Origin: DOZZ01 sp963792655
Lineage (GTDB): Bacteria; Acidobacteriota; Terriglobia; Bryobacterales; Bryobacteraceae
Reading direction: 5' to 3'
Length of the DNA stretch: 64,000 nt
Assembly (NCBI GenBank): GCA_963792655.1
Contig: CAWBWU010000003.1
Span: 682,001-746,000 of the forward strand
Numbering within the stretch: the first letter of the stretch is position 1; each line of letters opens with the position of its first letter. This document shows, piece after piece, positions 61,237 through 64,000 of this stretch. The position numbers and the translations under genes are program-made. Below the pieces are notes generated by a model. The model searched no databases and was not told the DNA's origin. It was given only the letters and a program-made list of their open reading frames with translations.

Positions 61237-61437
61237 GGCGCGGGCTACTGGCAGGTATTCGGACTCACAGGCGTTTCCGTTGCCGGGCTTCCTACTGGCC
61301 TCCGCTTCCCAACTCGTCTGAGTCAGTGCGTTCCACGAGGCGTTCGAACCTGATTACCGCTGCGGGGCAGTTCCGGATTCGCACCGGATTCCCTATTGCG
61401 ACACCGGCGAACCGGCGTACCAACAGCACCCGTGAGA
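61237..61437 (-). ncRNA. Cobalamin (AdoCbl) riboswitch
   Basis: On the minus strand, upstream of the TonB receptor gene, the conserved core GGTGCGAATCCGGAACTGCCCCGC is present (canonical GGTGCxAxTCCGGxxCTGCCCCGC) at about 61389-61361. The B12 box GAGTCCGAATACCTGCC lies near 61266-61250 and a GGGTGC-type 5' end near 61432. Order and spacing agree with the family. It would switch off receptor synthesis when cobalamin is abundant. Confidence 0.92.
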
Positions 61438-61476
61438 TTAGCATGAAGTCAGTGATAAGCTGGCACGCAGACTTCA

Positions 61477-62014
61477 ATGCTCCGGCTTCTGCTCTGCCTT
61501 TCCTTTGCCGTCACCTGTGCTGCTCAATCGAATGTCGAGTGGCGCGTAAAGTTGCAGTCGGAACTGCCGGTGCTCGGTCATCGCAACTGGATCGCGATCG
61601 TCGATTCGGCGTATCCGCTGCAGACCTCGCCGGGCATCGAGACGATCGAGACTAACAGCGATCACTTCGTGGTGTTGCGCGAAGTGTTGAATGCGCTTGA
61701 AGGGCGCGCCGCACGTCCGGCCAACGATCTATCTGGATGCCGAACTGCCATTCGTGCCCGAGCGCATGGCACACGGCGCCGATCAGTTTCGCAGCACGCT
61801 ACAGAGCGCGCTGAAAGGCTATACGTCAACGTCGCTGAAGCACGAGCAGATCATTTCGAAGCTGGATGAGGCGGGCAAAACCTTTCACATCCTGATCTTG
61901 AAGACAAAGTTGACCGTGCCGTATAGCTCTGTCTTTCTGCAACTCGACTGCGCATACTGGAGCGACGAAGCCGAGAAGCAGATGCGCACCGCGATGCAGT
62001 CCGCGGGCAAGTGA
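61477..62014 (+). CDS. Hypothetical secreted protein (frameshifted)
   Basis: About 178 residues after removing one extra base near 61706. The first frame has a signal peptide (LRLLLCLSFAVTCAAQS) and WRVKLQSELPVLGHRNWIAIVDSAYPLQTSPGIETI; the second continues APHVRPTIYLDAELPFVPE, then LKHEQIISKLDEAGKTFHILILKTKLTVPYSSVFLQLDCAYW. The fold resembles RbsD/FucU-like sugar mutarotases (HRNWIAIVDSAYP, the paired His/Asp region and DEAGKTFHILILKT), although an exported form would be unusual. It is divergent from the riboswitch-receptor gene. Confidence 0.6.
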
Positions 62015-63838
62015 CTACTGCACTGCGACTGTCGTTGGTTGGCTCGAACGAATGCCGCTCGTGACGATCACTTTCGCCGCAGACTGAGAACCTAGCCCCG
62101 CCGGAACTCTGCAGTTAATTTGATCGAGGCCAGGGAACCCCGGCGCCGCGCCGGCGTAAGTCACCGGACAATTAACTCCGGCAATCGTGACGGTAGGCTG
62201 CTGCACGGCTACATTCAAATTGTTCTGAACAGTCGTCGAACCAAGACCCGTCAAATAGAGTTCAAGATACTCGCCTGCATGCAGCGGATTTGATGTGGAG
62301 ACGATCGCGTTGTTCGTTGCATTCAATGCCGCCGCGGAACCGCTGCCCGATTGATCCAGCGTAAACACCGCCGGGACCGCGGGTTCAATGTAGATGTTCA
62401 TCGTCTGCGTTCCAGCGCTGTTTTTCACCACAAGTTTGTTCAAGCCGGTCACACCGTCCGGCAGCAGCGCATTGATCTGCTTGGGCGATGCATAGAGAAG
62501 TTGGACCGGATTTCCGTTGAGCGTTACCGTGACATCCGACAGCATCGAGGGAAGCGGCAATCCGCCCGCCGGAGCCACACCTTGTGCCAGACCGCTACCG
62601 TAGATCGAAACCAACATGCGTGGAGCCAATACGCGCGGGAAAATCGCGGCTGCCGAAGGCGTGATTGCATCCACTGAGGGGTCGGGCTTGACCACATAGG
62701 GTTCATAGCCGCCGGCCGGGAGCGTCACATGCCGTGAAAAGTTCGGCGGTCCATTGACCGTAAGCGTGATGCCTCCTGCCGCGATGTAGTCGGTATAGCC
62801 GATTTCGCTATTCGACATATTCAGCGTCTTGGACGGGCCGCCATCGGGCGCAGCAATGATCGATGAGGGATCGATGCGGTTGTCCTGCGCATCTCGTGCG
62901 CGCACCAGCAGCCCGCCGCCCGCTTGCAGATAAGGGTTCTGCTCGGCCGCGGTGCCGATGGTCTGCCATTCATTGGTTCCGTTCAGAAATGACGCGAGAA
63001 TGCGGCCGTTATCGTCGCTCGCGGTCAGAACGCGTGAGATCCCAACCGCGCTCGAGGGACACAGACCCAACTGCGGCAGAAGGCTGCCTGCGGCCTGGTG
63101 GCACAACGGCAGAATGCGCGTGCGGCCCGGCAAATAGAAGCGCAAGGAACTGCTCGTTAGCGGCACCAGCCCATCATCGAATCCCGACAAACCGTCAACG
63201 ATACCGTTCCCCCCGGTGCCCGCAATCGCAATCGCATCCACACCGCGCAAATCATCGTGATTCTGGTTCCACGTGTTGAGGTCCATCAGGAAGTGACTGC
63301 CGCTGGAAAGTTCGTCCAGTTGCGTCTCGATGCTGAACCCAAAAGTCGAAGCGAGCGGCGTGCCGAAGTTCGGTGTCGCGATGAATACCGCCTTACGGAT
63401 AGGCACTACCGCCGGCGGCGTGAACACACCCTGCGCTTCCTGCTTACCCGATAGATAGCTGCGAATGACCAGGCCACCGAGGCTGTAACCAACTACATCG
63501 AAGGTGGTTACCGGCTGGCCATCGGTGTAGGTCGCGCTATTGAGTAGCGCTGCAAACGCTGCCCCCAGCTTCTCGATCGAGGGCCGGTTAGGAATGCTGC
63601 AGGTGTTGAAGAAATAACTGGCCCGGTTGCTCGCCTGCAACACCTGATCCGCATTGGCGAATGAGCGCTGGAAAGAAGCCACACTGCAATCGGTCTCATA
63701 ACCATTAAGGAAAATGACCGGGGGATTGCCGGTATGAGGGAATGACTGCGGGTTAGTGACAAGCTGCGCAGCAGCTGGTTGTATAAGAAGGTGAGCAAAG
63801 CAGATTACACTCGCTAAGCTCAGAAACCGAATTGACAT
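62015..63838 (-). CDS. Secreted alpha/beta hydrolase with C-terminal TIGR03437-type domain
   Basis: A 607-residue exported protein. A signal peptide (LSLASVICFAHLLIQPAAAQ) is followed by an alpha/beta hydrolase with FLNGYETD near the start, the nucleophile elbow VGYSLGGLVIRSYLSG (GxSxG) and a His/Asp-containing end of the lipase part at about residue 250. The C-terminal ~210 residues (VLAPRMLVSIYGSGLAQG..LLYASPKQINALLPDG..LELYLTGLGST) match the TIGR03437 domain common in Solibacter relatives. Lipase/esterase activity is likely but the substrate is unknown. Confidence 0.83.
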   Translation of the reverse strand: MSIRFLSLASVICFAHLLIQPAAAQLVTNPQSFPHTGNPPVIFLNGYETDCSVASFQRSFANADQVLQASNRASYFFNTCSIPNRPSIEKLGAAFAALLNSATYTDGQPVTTFDVVGYSLGGLVIRSYLSGKQEAQGVFTPPAVVPIRKAVFIATPNFGTPLASTFGFSIETQLDELSSGSHFLMDLNTWNQNHDDLRGVDAIAIAGTGGNGIVDGLSGFDDGLVPLTSSSLRFYLPGRTRILPLCHQAAGSLLPQLGLCPSSAVGISRVLTASDDNGRILASFLNGTNEWQTIGTAAEQNPYLQAGGGLLVRARDAQDNRIDPSSIIAAPDGGPSKTLNMSNSEIGYTDYIAAGGITLTVNGPPNFSRHVTLPAGGYEPYVVKPDPSVDAITPSAAAIFPRVLAPRMLVSIYGSGLAQGVAPAGGLPLPSMLSDVTVTLNGNPVQLLYASPKQINALLPDGVTGLNKLVVKNSAGTQTMNIYIEPAVPAVFTLDQSGSGSAAALNATNNAIVSTSNPLHAGEYLELYLTGLGSTTVQNNLNVAVQQPTVTIAGVNCPVTYAGAAPGFPGLDQINCRVPAGLGSQSAAKVIVTSGIRSSQPTTVAVQ

Positions 63839-63894
63839 GGCTCGGATGTTGCACGAGCAGTGCCAACTACGCCGTAGAGGCTCTGAAATGCTTG

Positions 63895-64000
63895 CAGTTC
63901 ACCGCACTATAAGCCGGTTTCTGTACCCTTGCGGGCGATAGTCATTCGTCTCGACCGGCCATTACTGGACGGCTCTAGCAACCTACCCGGAAGTCAAACG
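63895..64000 (-). ncRNA. rnpB: RNase P RNA (partial, 3' part)
   Basis: The minus strand of the last ~105 bases matches the conserved 3' region of bacterial RNase P RNA. It contains the CR-V/P4 end sequence (ATGACTATCGCCCGC..ACAGAAACCGGCTTATAG), the CCGGGTAGG element and the terminal TGCGGTGAAC. The gene continues beyond the right edge. It encodes the catalytic RNA that trims the 5' ends of tRNAs. The 3' end near 63895 is estimated. Confidence 0.88.

Noticed and set aside
8310..61710. Programmed ribosomal frameshifting as the cause of the many frame changes
   Set aside because: The sites share no slippery sequence or downstream structure and affect unrelated genes, and the intact paralogue at 39359 shows that no shift is needed.

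Overview
The window looks like a stretch of an Acidobacteriota chromosome, most likely Bryobacterales/Solibacter-like. The basis is a secreted hydrolase ending in a TIGR03437-type C-terminal domain (common in Solibacter relatives), a ~1100-residue Oar-like TonB receptor with an N-terminal carboxypeptidase-regulatory fold, moderately high GC and a soil-type gene repertoire. Housekeeping markers are rpoD (cut by the left edge), nrdR, two valine tRNA genes (anticodons GAC and UAC) and the 3' part of the RNase P RNA gene (cut by the right edge). No insertion sequence, prophage or CRISPR array was seen.

Layout. 0-5 kb: rpoD, nrdR, then an ECF sigma / zinc anti-sigma / membrane / toastrack-adhesin operon. 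5-9.5 kb: an AcuC-type deacetylase, two tandem paralogous small genes, then eight near-identical tandem genes for a 41-residue exported peptide, a seven-helix membrane protein gene (frameshifted) and a convergent small gene. 9.6-16.8 kb: an Anbu proteasome homologue divergent from a transglutaminase-like gene, then a TolC/MFP/RND metal-efflux operon broken by many single-base indels. 17-25 kb: an exported repeat protein, histidine kinase plus response regulator, cold-shock protein, a 1008-residue membrane patatin and an ArsC-like phosphatase. 25-35 kb: a stress cluster (two DUF892 genes, PfpI, BrkB, DUF1003, SRPBCC, FdhA-like dehydrogenase, SDR, DUF3309). 35-41 kb: TonB receptor, DUF4159 protein, and a second copy of the peptide / seven-helix / convergent-gene module. 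41-49 kb: MFS transporter, tRNA-Val, Tat-exported ferritin-like protein, DUF72, gamma-glutamyltransferase, DUF4142, nitrite/sulfite reductase, HicBA. 49-54 kb: phenylalanine hydroxylase divergent from homogentisate dioxygenase, flavin reductase and acyl-CoA ligase, then tRNA-Val. 54-64 kb: DUF72, TPR lipoprotein, OlsF-like double acyltransferase, glycosyltransferase, a cobalamin-riboswitch-controlled TonB receptor, a secreted hydrolase and rnpB.

The most unusual item is the three-part module present twice (about 6.96-9.52 kb and 39.18-40.60 kb): one or more exported micropeptides whose predicted mature part carries PPxPxCPPVC, a seven-helix membrane protein, and a convergent gene for a ~150-residue soluble protein. 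In both loci the last two genes overlap tail-to-tail by exactly 23 nt. I know of no described system with this make-up; its function is open.

Another window-wide signal is that many otherwise well conserved genes are broken by one apparent extra base. Because the frames on both sides remain conserved, this looks more like insertion-type sequencing error than gene decay, and it should be resolved before any loss of function is inferred.
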